The position numbers were made by a program, and so were the translations under genes. Positions 33,605-42,380 of a stretch of DNA of 64,000 nt are shown here, piece by piece (position 1 is the first letter of the stretch; every line of letters begins with the position of its first letter). The stretch comes from Vulcanimicrobiota bacterium (GTDB lineage Bacteria > Vulcanimicrobiota > Vulcanimicrobiia > Eremiobacterales > Eremiobacteraceae): positions 1 through 64,000 of the forward strand of contig JABCYQ010000008.1 in NCBI GenBank assembly GCA_013290125.1, read 5' to 3'. A model generated the notes under the pieces. The model searched no databases. It was not told the origin of the DNA and worked only from the letters and a program-made list of their open reading frames with translations.

Positions 33605-34792
33605 ATGCAGACTGCGCCCAGATTCGCGTTAGCGGAAACGATGAGCCAACTCGGCACCGAGAGCGCGTTCGTCATGCTCGCCAAAGCGCGGGCGCTCGAG
33701 GCGCTGGGCCGCAGCATCATCCACCTCGAGGTCGGCGAGCCCGATTTCGACACGCCGGACCACGTGAAAGAAGCCGGCATCGCTGCGATTCGCAACAACC
33801 GCACGCACTACACGCCGTCGACGGGCATCGCCGAGCTCCGCGACGCCATCGCCGCCCACGTCACTCGCACCCGCGGTGTCCCCGTGACGCGCGATCAAGT
33901 CGTCGTCGGACCCGGCGGCAAGCCCATCATCGCCATGACGCTGCTGGCGATGCTCAATCGCGGCGACGAAGTGGTGATCCCGGATCCCGCCTATCCGGCT
34001 TACCGTTCGATCGTGACGTACGTCGGCGCGGTTCCGGTCTCAGTGCCGCTGCAAGAGAGCCGCGGATTCCGCTTCGATCCCGCCGATCTGGAACGCGCGG
34101 TCACGTCGAAGACGAAGATGCTTGTCGTGAACTCGCCGCACAATCCGACCGGCGGCATTCTCACGCCGGCCGACATCGCGGCCATCGCGGATATCGCTCG
34201 CCGGCACAACATCTTGGTCATGACGGACGAGATCTACAATCGTCATTCCTACGATGCTGAATTCGCTTCATACTACGGGTTGAGCGGACTGCCCGATCAG
34301 ACGATCCTGATCGACGGATTCTCCAAGGCGTGGGCCATGACCGGATGGCGGCTCGGCTTCGGCGTCTATCCGAAGTACATCGCCGACGCGGTCGGCGCGC
34401 TCATGCTTAACACCGTCTCGTGCACGACGACGTTCGTGCAAGACGCCGGCATCGCGGCGCTCAGCGGCGACGACCGGCCGGTGCAGAAGATGCGCGACGA
34501 ATTCTTGCGCCGCCGCGCGCTGCTCGTCGAAGGACTGCGCAAGATCCCGGGCGTGACGTGCGAGATGCCCGGCGGCGCCTTCTACGTCTTTCCGAATTTC
34601 TCGAAGATCGACACCGACGACGTCAAACTCGCCAATCACATCTTGGAAGAGGGCAACGTCGCCGTGCTCGGCGGCTCCACATTCGGTCCGAACGGCAAAG
34701 GCTTCATCCGGATGTCGTACGCCAATTCGGAAGAGAATCTGCGCGAGGCGCTCGCGCGCATCACCCGCGTGGTTGCCGCCTACAAGCGCTAG
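33605..34792 (+). CDS. Class I pyridoxal-phosphate aminotransferase (AspAT-like)
   Basis: A 395-residue fold-type I aminotransferase. Motifs: LEVGEPDFDTP near the N-terminus, NSPHNPTGG, TDEIYNRHSYD, the PLP lysine K241 in GFSKAWAMTGWRLGFG, and the Arg of FIRMSYANSEENL. The type resembles aspartate or broad aromatic aminotransferases of the AspC/PatA group. ATG 33605 follows GAGGTGG. It converges with trpS, 18 bp apart. Substrate specificity not determined. Confidence 0.93.
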   Translation: MQTAPRFALAETMSQLGTESAFVMLAKARALEALGRSIIHLEVGEPDFDTPDHVKEAGIAAIRNNRTHYTPSTGIAELRDAIAAHVTRTRGVPVTRDQVVVGPGGKPIIAMTLLAMLNRGDEVVIPDPAYPAYRSIVTYVGAVPVSVPLQESRGFRFDPADLERAVTSKTKMLVVNSPHNPTGGILTPADIAAIADIARRHNILVMTDEIYNRHSYDAEFASYYGLSGLPDQTILIDGFSKAWAMTGWRLGFGVYPKYIADAVGALMLNTVSCTTTFVQDAGIAALSGDDRPVQKMRDEFLRRRALLVEGLRKIPGVTCEMPGGAFYVFPNFSKIDTDDVKLANHILEEGNVAVLGGSTFGPNGKGFIRMSYANSEENLREALARITRVVAAYKR

Positions 34793-34810
34793 CTCGCGGC
34801 GTAGTCCGCC

Positions 34811-35830
34811 CTAACCCGACAGCCCCATCGCTGCTTTGACTTGCGCGAGCGTCGCCTGCGCGGTCGCGCGCGCTTTTTTCGTACCGTCCGCGAGAATTTC
34901 GTCGACGAATCGAGGCTTGGCCGCGATTGCGCGCAAGCGTTCGCGCAGCGGGGCGAGCGCAGCGTTCAGGTGACGTGCCATATCGGCTTTGTCTTCGACG
35001 CAGCCGAGCTTTCCCGCACGGCAACGGTGCGCGATGTCCGGCGCCATCGACGGATTGAACGCCGTCTGGAAGAAGAAAACCGGACAGGCCTCGGGATGGC
35101 CCGGATCGGTCTTGTGGATCTTCGTCGGATCGGTGTACATCGTCTTGATGCGGGTCAAGGTCTCGTCGTCGGTCTCGGCGAGCATGAGGCCGTTGTCGTA
35201 CGACTTGCTCATCTTGCGGCCGTCGGTTCCCGGCACGTACGGCGTCTCCGAAAGAATGGCTTCCGGTTCGAGCAGCACCGTACCATAGTGGTGATTGAAG
35301 CGCCGGACGATTTCGCGGCTGAGCTCGAGGTGCGGCAACTGGTCCTGCCCGACCGGCACGCCCTGGCCCCTCATGATCGCGATGTCCACCGTCTGCAGTA
35401 CGGGGTAGCCGAGAAAGCCGTGCGTCGCGATCTCGCTGCCGAGTTCGCCGATCTGATCCTTATAGGTAGGCACGCGTTCGAGCCACGAGACGGGCACGAC
35501 CATCGACAGCAGCGTGTAAAGCTCCGAGATCTCCGGAATGCGCGACTGCACGTAGATCGTGCACTGCTCGGGATCCAGGCCGGCGGCGAGCCAGCCCATG
35601 ACCATGGTGCGGGTGTCGGCTGCGATCTCATCGCTGCGCTCGAACTTCGTCGTGAGAGCGTGCAGATCTGCGACCTCGAAATAGCAGTCGTGGCGGCGCG
35701 AGAGATCCACAAACGTGTTGAGCGCCCCCAGCAGGTGTCCGACGTGCAACTTCCCGGTCGGACGCATGCCGGCCATGATCCGCTTTCGCGCGTTCGCGAC
35801 AGGCTTGGGCGCGCTCGAGGAATCGGTCAC
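34811..35830 (-). CDS. trpS: Tryptophanyl-tRNA synthetase
   Basis: A 339-residue class I synthetase. The HIGH equivalent is GMRPTGKLHVGHLLG and the KMSKS motif is KMSKSYDNG; FFQTAFNPSMA and the EVADLHALTT region are typical. GTG 35830 gives a slightly extended start; an internal ATG before AGMRPTG is possible. It lies 7 nt after thiD and shares its strand, probably one transcript. Confidence 0.96.
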   Translation of the reverse strand: MTDSSSAPKPVANARKRIMAGMRPTGKLHVGHLLGALNTFVDLSRRHDCYFEVADLHALTTKFERSDEIAADTRTMVMGWLAAGLDPEQCTIYVQSRIPEISELYTLLSMVVPVSWLERVPTYKDQIGELGSEIATHGFLGYPVLQTVDIAIMRGQGVPVGQDQLPHLELSREIVRRFNHHYGTVLLEPEAILSETPYVPGTDGRKMSKSYDNGLMLAETDDETLTRIKTMYTDPTKIHKTDPGHPEACPVFFFQTAFNPSMAPDIAHRCRAGKLGCVEDKADMARHLNAALAPLRERLRAIAAKPRFVDEILADGTKKARATAQATLAQVKAAMGLSG

Positions 35831-35837
35831 CGGTCGA

Positions 35838-36713
35838 TCACTCCTTGTCGCGCGTCGGGGGGCGCGCAGCGCTCATCTGTTGGCGGCTAGTCCTTGTGCT
35901 CCCCGCCGGAGTGAATTGCGGCCGGCCTCTCCCAAGCGGCGTCGCTCCGCGCATCACCTGTGCGATCACGTCGCGAGCGCGCTCGATCGCGTCGAGCAGC
36001 GGCAGTCCGTGCGCGCGATGCGCCGCGATCGCGGCGGCGAGAACGCAGCCCGTGCCGCGCATCGTCTTGCGCAGCCGCTTCGCGCCGATGTAGACGACGC
36101 CGCGCCGATCTGCAAGAACATCGAAACACGTGCCGCCGGTCAAATGCCCGCCTTTGACGAGCACCGCGCAACCGGCGCGTCGCGCGATGATTTGCGCCGC
36201 CTCGGCCGCATCCTCGACCGACCGCACTCGCATTCCGGCAAATCGTGACGCCTCATCGGCGTTGGGCGTGACGAGTTCTGCGCACTCGAAGAGCTTGGTC
36301 AGCGCGGCAATATCCTTGGGGCCGTTGAATCGACGGCCGCTCGTACTCGCAAGCACCGGATCGAGGATGATCGGCGGCAATTTTTGCGGATGTTCCGCGA
36401 AGAACGATCGGACTGCGCGAATCGCAGACGCGCCTGGGATGAGTCCGACGCGGATCGCGTCTGGTCGCGCTTCGGACCAGATCGACTCGAGCTGCAACCG
36501 GACTAACTTCGGGGCGATGGGCGCGACGCCGGTCACCGCCCGGCTGCTTTGTGCGGTCACGCCGGTGATGACTACGGCCGATCGGACGCCGAGCATCGCG
36601 TTGAGCGCGATATCCAGACCGATTCCCGCCCCGCAGGTCGGGTCGGTGCTGCCGATACTGCAAACCAGTGGATGCGCTCGGCTCACACCGTGTCTTCGTG
36701 CGCGTCGGGACAC
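35838..36713 (-). CDS. thiD: Hydroxymethylpyrimidine/phosphomethylpyrimidine kinase
   Basis: A 291-residue ribokinase-like enzyme that phosphorylates HMP and HMP-P in thiamine synthesis. The substrate motif is STDPTCGAGIGLDI (usually GSDPSGGAGI), then VITGVTAQ, LDPVLASTSG, TPNADEA, VKGGHLTG and the anion hole RGTGCVLAAAIAAH. A basic, low-complexity tail extends the C-terminus. The start GTG 36713 lies just beyond three DnaA boxes. No other thiamine gene is in view. Confidence 0.92.
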   Translation of the reverse strand: MSRRARRHGVSRAHPLVCSIGSTDPTCGAGIGLDIALNAMLGVRSAVVITGVTAQSSRAVTGVAPIAPKLVRLQLESIWSEARPDAIRVGLIPGASAIRAVRSFFAEHPQKLPPIILDPVLASTSGRRFNGPKDIAALTKLFECAELVTPNADEASRFAGMRVRSVEDAAEAAQIIARRAGCAVLVKGGHLTGGTCFDVLADRRGVVYIGAKRLRKTMRGTGCVLAAAIAAHRAHGLPLLDAIERARDVIAQVMRGATPLGRGRPQFTPAGSTRTSRQQMSAARPPTRDKE

Positions 36714-36725
36714 ATCAAACGCCTG

Positions 36726-36756
36726 TTCTCCACATATTCACAGGCCCTGTGGATAA
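36726..36756. promoter_or_regulatory. Cluster of three DnaA-box-like sites
   Basis: TTCTCCACA (36726-36734), ATATTCACA (36734-36742) and TGTGGATAA (36748-36756; the last is a perfect consensus read on the minus strand). They span the end of the GH57-like gene, which encodes SYPQGL over the perfect box, and the thiD promoter region. The main origin is about 12 kb away. Confidence 0.55.
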
Positions 36757-38462
36757 CTCTGGCTCGGCGTTGGAGCCGGAGTTGAAGCCGCGTTTGCCGG
36801 AGCGGGGCTTGGCTTTGGAGCCGAACTTGCGGGGGCCGGGCTCGGCGCGGGCGTCCGCTGCGGCGCGATGGTCGGCGGTGGTGATTTTCCGCACGCCTTA
36901 TAGACGTCGGCAAGCAGCGAGCGGAAGCGGTCGATCTGTGACTTCACCGTCTGCGGCGGAAGCGGCAGGTCTGGGGCACGGTACCACATTCCCGCCTCGG
37001 CGCGCAGGATCAAAGCGCGCGCGGTCGCGTTTTGCAGCGCGCCGCCGCCGCTCGCCGCAAAGCGCGCGGCCGCGAGCGCGGACCACAACGCTTGCTGATT
37101 CGGCGTTCCGTCGAATGCATCGAGCGAGCCGAGCGATGAACCTGCCGGAAAACCATACACCGGCGACGCTTTCTGATGCGCGTCGACATATTCGCTCGGC
37201 GTCGCGCTTGCATCGCGTGCGCCAAGAGCGCGCGCGACTTCGCTGACAACGGCCGGCGCGTCGGCGCGTTGCGCCCATGACTGATTCATTCGAACGCGCA
37301 GGACGATCATCGCTTTCGTGCCGGGCGACGCGTCGGCCGCGTACTGCGCCAACGACAAGAGTCGATTCGAAAAAGCTTGCGGCGGCGACGACGCGGCGAT
37401 CGACTCGAGCGCGCTTGACGACGCTTCGTCAACAAAAAGTACGGGCATGTGCGCGGTCTTCGACGTCTGCAGATCATAGAGCTGATATGGTGCGGCGAGT
37501 TCCGCGCCCAGCGCCGCGATGGAGCCGCCCGCCTGCGACGCGCGCACCACGCGATCGGAGAAGATCGCGAATCGAGCGCCGGCGGCAGCGATCGCCTGTG
37601 CTGCCGCGTCGTCGTATGCGCCGAAAGGTGATGCAAGACCGGCGCGCGCGCCTTGGTTCAGCGCCGCGGCGGTCGAGAGAGCGTCCGATATCAGCATCGT
37701 CGCGTCAGCGCTCGCATCGAGCGGGATGGCGGTCGGATCTGATGCCGACTTTCCGCCCGAGTCGATCAGAAGCGGAAGAATCGGGTCGCCATCCGGTGTG
37801 GCGACGACTTCGAGCGCGCCGGTCGTCAGTGCCACCTCGAGTTGCGCGGCGAGATCCCGTATGGTTTCCGCGAGCAGCGAGCCGGCCGCGGCGGATAGTG
37901 CATCGCCACCACTTGGCGGAGCATCGAGCAGCGCGCGCGCCGCCGCAGATCCCGTCATCGCAAGGCTTGCGGCGGCATGGAGCGCCGCCGCACGCTGTAT
38001 TTCGCTGCGCCGCATCGTGCAGTTCGCCGTGCCGCTGAGGTTGCATCGCGCGCGCACGGCATACGCGATGAGAGCCAGCCCTCCGTTCGATGAAGCAGTT
38101 GCCGCGTCCATCGTCGGCACGTGTGCGAGGATCTCAAGAACGTCGCGCGTGTGCTCGTCGCGCAAGGCGTCGGGCGCTTGGTCGGCCGCACCGAGCGGAT
38201 CTATCGCCGCCGCGCGGAGTGCATTTTCGTAGCCCGGCGCGAGTTCGATCGCGAATCGCGCACCTGGATGGTTGCGCAGCGCGTTGACGAGCGCGCCGAT
38301 CTCAAACGGTGCGCGCAGCGCGACGTCCATCCGGCGTACGTCCGTGTAACTCGACATCGGATCAGCGACCGACCAGACGAGCACGACCGTCGCGCGCGCC
38401 GCTTGCGCCGGCGCGGCAAGCGCGAGTGCCGTCAATAATGAGAAAAAACCGATGCGCAGCAT
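36738..38462 (-). CDS. Exported GH57-like protein with Pro/Ala-rich tail
   Basis: A 574-residue secreted protein. The signal peptide is MLRIGFFSLLTALALAAPAQA. The body has the rhythm of GH57-type glycosidase domains (VVLVWSVADPM, FEIGALVNALRNHPGARFAIELAPGYENAL, then GLASPFGAYDDAA and VLFVDEASSSALE), but catalytic residues cannot be assigned, so enzyme activity is doubtful. The last 60 residues are a Pro/Ala/Ser stalk (PAPSPAPASSAPKP). It ends in a DnaA-box cluster. No hydrolase partner nearby. Confidence 0.55.
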   Translation of the reverse strand: MLRIGFFSLLTALALAAPAQAARATVVLVWSVADPMSSYTDVRRMDVALRAPFEIGALVNALRNHPGARFAIELAPGYENALRAAAIDPLGAADQAPDALRDEHTRDVLEILAHVPTMDAATASSNGGLALIAYAVRARCNLSGTANCTMRRSEIQRAAALHAAASLAMTGSAAARALLDAPPSGGDALSAAAGSLLAETIRDLAAQLEVALTTGALEVVATPDGDPILPLLIDSGGKSASDPTAIPLDASADATMLISDALSTAAALNQGARAGLASPFGAYDDAAAQAIAAAGARFAIFSDRVVRASQAGGSIAALGAELAAPYQLYDLQTSKTAHMPVLFVDEASSSALESIAASSPPQAFSNRLLSLAQYAADASPGTKAMIVLRVRMNQSWAQRADAPAVVSEVARALGARDASATPSEYVDAHQKASPVYGFPAGSSLGSLDAFDGTPNQQALWSALAAARFAASGGGALQNATARALILRAEAGMWYRAPDLPLPPQTVKSQIDRFRSLLADVYKACGKSPPPTIAPQRTPAPSPAPASSAPKPSPAPANAASTPAPTPSQSYPQGL

Positions 38463-38517
38463 GCGTCTCCGATTGTCGCCGGTTGTCTGCCGGACCTCTT
38501 GATTGGGGCCGATTTCA

Positions 38518-38585
38518 TGAAGGGGCCGACTTTACGTCGGCCCGGGCGAAAATAACGTGGGCCGATATAAAATCGGCCCCTTCAT
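38518..38585. repeat. Composite palindromic element, full copy
   Basis: TGAAGGGGCCGACTTTACG begins one hairpin; GGGCCGATATAAAATCGG with CCCCTTCA closes the other. It is the reverse complement of the copy at 6270, and lies directly behind the parB stop. A further partial unit begins at 38505. Confidence 0.85.
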
Positions 38586-39470
38586 TCATTGTGGTGAGAG
38601 GTGATCGACGATTCGCTGCAGTTCTCGATCGTCCGCGAAGTGCACGACGATGGTGCCGCCGCGCGCGCCGACGTTCAGTGTCACGCGCGTGGCCAGCGCA
38701 TAACGCAGCCGATTCTCGACATCCGCCATATCCGGCGAGAGCGGCTTGCCGGCGCCCGGCAAGGGCGACGGTGCGGCCGGCTTTCGGCCGGTCGAGCGTG
38801 CGCGCGTCGCATCCGCGACGAGATGCTCGACATCGCGAACGCTCAAACCCTGTGCCACGATCCGCCGCGCGAAAGCTTCCGCTTGATCCGGCGGCAGGAC
38901 GGCTAACGCGCGGGCATGGCCTGCGGAAAGCGCGCCGTCGCGCACGAGAGCCTGTACGGAATCCGGCAGCGTGAGCAGTCGCAGCGCGTTTGTGATCGTG
39001 GAGCGATTCTTTCCCAACCGTTGCCCCAGCGCGTCTTGGGTGAATCCGTGTTCTTCAAGCAATTGCCGATAGCCCGAGGCTTCTTCTATCGCGTTGAGGT
39101 CGGCGCGCTGCAGATTCTCCAAAAGCGCAAGTTCGATCGACGCGCCGTCCGCGACATCGCGGACGATCGCAGGTACTTCCGACAGTCCTGCGAGTCGCGC
39201 CGCGCGCCAGCGCCGTTCGCCCGCGACGATCTCGTACTGTCCGCGCGCACCTTTGGCCGGACGCACGATGATCGGCGAGAGCAGTCCGTTCGCGCGGATG
39301 GAATCCGCGAGCGATTCGAGCGCAGCGACGTCGAACGCGCGACGCGGCTGATTTGGGTTCGCCGCGATCTCGTCCAACGCGATGCTGAGCAGACCCGGTG
39401 CTGCAGTTTCCTGCCGTCCGACCGGAAAGAACGCGCCGAGCCCTCGGCCTAAGCCACGCCGTTGCGACAT
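38586..39470 (-). CDS. parB: Chromosome-partitioning protein ParB
   Basis: A 294-residue CTPase/DNA-binding protein that loads on parS and recruits SMC. It begins RRGLGRGLGAFFP, then the nuclease-like CTP fold with PNQPRRAF, and motif GERRWRAARLAG followed by LLENLQRADLN. The HTH region FTQDALGQRLGKNRSTITNALRLL and the C-terminal dimer domain are present. It overlaps parA by 22 nt. Confidence 0.96.
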   Translation of the reverse strand: MSQRRGLGRGLGAFFPVGRQETAAPGLLSIALDEIAANPNQPRRAFDVAALESLADSIRANGLLSPIIVRPAKGARGQYEIVAGERRWRAARLAGLSEVPAIVRDVADGASIELALLENLQRADLNAIEEASGYRQLLEEHGFTQDALGQRLGKNRSTITNALRLLTLPDSVQALVRDGALSAGHARALAVLPPDQAEAFARRIVAQGLSVRDVEHLVADATRARSTGRKPAAPSPLPGAGKPLSPDMADVENRLRYALATRVTLNVGARGGTIVVHFADDRELQRIVDHLSPQ

Positions 39471-40246
39471 CGTGCAAGCACCTCTTCTGCGAGCGACGCG
39501 TATGCGAGCGCGCCCGCGCTTCGTGGATCGAACTCTGTGATCGGCGCGCCGTACGACGGCGCTTCGGAGACGCGGATGTTGCGCGGAATCCTGGTCGCGA
39601 ATACCAGGCCTGGAAAATGACGCTCGACTTCGTCGACCACTTGTTTCGCGAGATTCGTGCGCCCGTCGAACATCGTGACCACGACGCCGTGGATGCGCAG
39701 CGTCGGGTTCAAATGCGCGCGCACGAGTTCTATCACGCGCGTCAACTGACCGAGACCTTCGAGGGCGAAATACTCCGCTTGGATCGGGATCAAGAGGGCT
39801 TCAGCCGCCGTCAGCGCGTTCAGCGTCAGCAGACCGAGCGACGGCGGGCAGTCGATGAAGATGAAGTCGAAGTCCGCCGCGATCGGCTCGAGCGCCGCCT
39901 TGAGGCGTCGCTCACGCGACAGCGCGCTGACCAGTTCGAGTTCCGCGCCGGCCAGATTCAGCGTCGCGGGAAGCAGCGTCAGGTTTTGCACGGCGGTAGC
40001 ATGCAGCGCATCGCGCACGGTCGCGTCTTTGAGGAGCACATCGTACATGCACGTCTCGACGGCCGACTTTTCGATGCCGAGACCAGTCGTTGAATTGCCC
40101 TGCGGATCGATGTCGACGAGCAAGACGCGCTGACCGCGCCGCGCAAGCGCAGCGCTCACGTTGACTGCAGTGGTCGTCTTTCCGACCCCGCCCTTTTGAT
40201 TTGCGACGGCTAGGATGCGGCCGGCGCGCGCGACGGATTCGTTCAC
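39449..40246 (-). CDS. parA: Chromosome-partitioning ATPase ParA
   Basis: A 265-residue Soj/ParA ATPase. The deviant Walker A is ANQKGGVGKTTTAVNVSAAL; DIDPQGNSTTGLG and DFIFIDCPPSLGLLTLNAL are present. It dimerises on the nucleoid with ATP and moves ParB-parS. GTG 40246 overlaps the cca stop. The parA-parB pair stands next to the mnmG/rsmG block, as in many origin regions. Confidence 0.97.
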   Translation of the reverse strand: MNESVARAGRILAVANQKGGVGKTTTAVNVSAALARRGQRVLLVDIDPQGNSTTGLGIEKSAVETCMYDVLLKDATVRDALHATAVQNLTLLPATLNLAGAELELVSALSRERRLKAALEPIAADFDFIFIDCPPSLGLLTLNALTAAEALLIPIQAEYFALEGLGQLTRVIELVRAHLNPTLRIHGVVVTMFDGRTNLAKQVVDEVERHFPGLVFATRIPRNIRVSEAPSYGAPITEFDPRSAGALAYASLAEEVLARCRNGVA

Positions 40247-41625
40247 GTCGCTTTGTGTGCTCCTGCGTAGTTCGAAACGATGAAGTCGCGCGCCACGGCG
40301 TTCAGCGCGTGCCCGTCGTTGAGCGCGGGATCGTCGAGAACCTTTTCAAGACAATATGCCAGCGTTTCGCCGACGCGCTTGTCGCCGTCGAAATCCGCAT
40401 CGACGACATGTTCCGCGCGCATGATAGCGATGATGTCGCCGCCATCGATGCGCAGATCCGCAAGGCCGAAAGGCGCGCGCGCTTCGATCGTCGCTCGGAC
40501 GCGCGCTTCGAATCTGCGCGCCACATCGGGATCGCGCGGCGGTAATCCGCTCGCAGCCACATCGGCCGCGCGCAAATCGAAGAGCGCTTCGACGTGCGTC
40601 ACCCCGACGCGCCGGACGAAACGCCGAATCGCGGCGTCGGTCAGTCGATCGTCGGCGGCATACATGTGGTGCCGCACGAGGTGCGCGGCATCGCGTGCAA
40701 GATCGTTCGGAAAGGATAGACGTGCTAACGCTGAACGCGTCATCGCTTCGCCGACGATGTCGTGGCCATAGAAATGCGGGCCGTCTTTCGTTCTCGATTT
40801 TCCCACATCGTGGAAAAGCCCGGCAAGTCGGTGCGCGAGGGTTCGCTTACTTTCATCACAACATTTCACATTGTGGAAATATACGCTATACTTGTGGTAC
40901 TCATTTTGTTCCATCCCCCATCCTTCCATGAGTTCCGGAAGAATTAAGTCGAGTGCGCCGACATCGCGAAGCAACTCAAGACCGAGGCTCGGCTTTGCGG
41001 ATCGGACGAACAATTTGCTGAGCTCTTCCGAGACGCGTTGCTGGGCGACAGTCGAAACGAGCGCGATGGCATCGCGCATAGAGTTCACGGCGCGGGCCGT
41101 CGGGGTCAAATCAAAACGGGCCGTGAAGTGCGCGGCGCGCAAGATCCGCAAAGGATCTTCCACAAATGTTTCGTCACGGACGATATCCAGACGCTTAGCT
41201 TTGAGATCTGCGAGGCCATCGTAAGGGTCGACAAGTTCGCCGGTTCGGATATTCCTTGCCAGCATGTTGAGTCTGAAATCGCGCCGCCCGAGATCCTCTT
41301 CGATTGGAATCGAGGGGTCGGCGATGACCTCGAAATCGCGATGATGCGTTCCGGTCGATCGCTCGCGGCGCGGAAGCGCGATATCAGCCTTGCCAAAATC
41401 TGTTGCGAACTTGACGACACCAAACGACGCACCAACGAGTTCGGCCGTGCCCGCACGGCTGAGTGATGCGAGGAGCTCAGTCATTGGAATCCCGGTAACG
41501 AGATAGTCGAGGTCTACGTGATCGGGCTTTGGCCCGCCGAGTTCGGCTACCAATTCGTCGCGAACTCGGCCGCCAACGGCAAATACTCCGGCGCTCCCTA
41601 GGATGCGCGAGAGAAGCCGATCCAT
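40243..41625 (-). CDS. cca: CCA tRNA nucleotidyltransferase with HD domain
   Basis: About 460 residues. The nucleotidyltransferase head has AVGGRVRDELVAE and DLDYLVTG (metal Asp pair); EEDLGRRDFRLNMLA, VDPYDGLADLKAKRLD and EDPLRILRAAHFTARF are typical of the poly(A)-polymerase/CCA family. The HD phosphohydrolase domain (HRLAGLFHDVGKSRTKDG) is fused behind it. ATG 41625 is used; a GTG at 41646 lies inside parS. It sits between rsmG and parA, an unusual place for cca. The stop overlaps parA. Confidence 0.93.
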   Translation of the reverse strand: MDRLLSRILGSAGVFAVGGRVRDELVAELGGPKPDHVDLDYLVTGIPMTELLASLSRAGTAELVGASFGVVKFATDFGKADIALPRRERSTGTHHRDFEVIADPSIPIEEDLGRRDFRLNMLARNIRTGELVDPYDGLADLKAKRLDIVRDETFVEDPLRILRAAHFTARFDLTPTARAVNSMRDAIALVSTVAQQRVSEELSKLFVRSAKPSLGLELLRDVGALDLILPELMEGWGMEQNEYHKYSVYFHNVKCCDESKRTLAHRLAGLFHDVGKSRTKDGPHFYGHDIVGEAMTRSALARLSFPNDLARDAAHLVRHHMYAADDRLTDAAIRRFVRRVGVTHVEALFDLRAADVAASGLPPRDPDVARRFEARVRATIEARAPFGLADLRIDGGDIIAIMRAEHVVDADFDGDKRVGETLAYCLEKVLDDPALNDGHALNAVARDFIVSNYAGAHKAT

Positions 41626-41638
41626 GTCGGTTTGCCGA

Positions 41639-41654
41639 TGTTCCACGTGAAACG
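41639..41654. promoter_or_regulatory. parS centromere site
   Basis: TGTTCCACGTGAAACG, 14 of 16 matches to the bacterial parS consensus TGTTTCACGTGAAACA; the CACGTG core is intact. It is exactly between the rsmG stop and the cca start, about 7 kb from the origin, and is the only clear copy in the window. Confidence 0.85.
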
Positions 41655-42380
41655 TTACGCTTCTCCAGCGTGGCGACGCGGCGGCCCGCCGCTGGGATGT
41701 GGGTACCCCTCAGGTGTCTTTCTCACCTTGCGGAACACCCAGACGTGGCGCTGTGCCTCCAAATGCGGGACAGCGACTCGGCGAGTCTCCGTTAGGACCA
41801 AGCAGCACGTTTCTGCGAACGCAAGTTCCTCTGGCGACGGCGCGCTCTCTCGTCCGCGATAAAGCGTGAGATCGCCTCCGACCTTGACCAACGGCGCTCC
41901 CAGTTCAAGAGCCACGACCGGTCTCGCGACCGCTCTCATGAGTACGGTGCCGGCCTTCTCGCGCCAAGCGCTCGATCGGCCTGCCGTCTCGCACGTGCTC
42001 TTCAAAATCGTAACTCGGTCGGCAATATTGAGTCGAGCAACCGCGGACACCAAGAACTCGGCCCGCAACCTGCGCGGCTCGATCAACAGCACCCGAAGAT
42101 GCCCATCGGCCAACGCACAGGGGATGCCCGGAAGACCTGCACCGCTCCCGGCGTCCACGACTGGAGAGCGGAGTCTTGAGCCCGCGAGCGGTGCAAGGCT
42201 ATCAAGGAAATGATGCGAGACAAGATCCGCCATCGTGCGTGCGCCGGAAAGATTCGTCGAAGCATTCGCTTCCAATAGTATCTCGCCGTATCGGATCAAG
42301 CGCTGCGCGATCGACGATGCCTCGGAGAACCCGAGTTCCTGCAGCCCTTCTGTCAATGTGGCGACATCGCGTGCGCTCAC
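41655..42380 (-). CDS. rsmG: 16S rRNA (guanine527-N7)-methyltransferase
   Basis: A 241-residue SAM-dependent methyltransferase (GidB). SAM-binding loop [16 protein letters not shown] and [13 protein letters not shown] are clear, as are [20 protein letters not shown] and [18 protein letters not shown] 42380 overlaps the mnmG stop (GTGA). The C-terminal tail is Arg/Pro-rich. Loss of this modification gives low-level streptomycin resistance in other bacteria. Confidence 0.96.
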   Translation of the reverse strand: MSARDVATLTEGLQELGFSEASSIAQRLIRYGEILLEANASTNLSGARTMADLVSHHFLDSLAPLAGSRLRSPVVDAGSGAGLPGIPCALADGHLRVLLIEPRRLRAEFLVSAVARLNIADRVTILKSTCETAGRSSAWREKAGTVLMRAVARPVVALELGAPLVKVGGDLTLYRGRESAPSPEELAFAETCCLVLTETRRVAVPHLEAQRHVWVFRKVRKTPEGYPHPSGGPPRRHAGEA

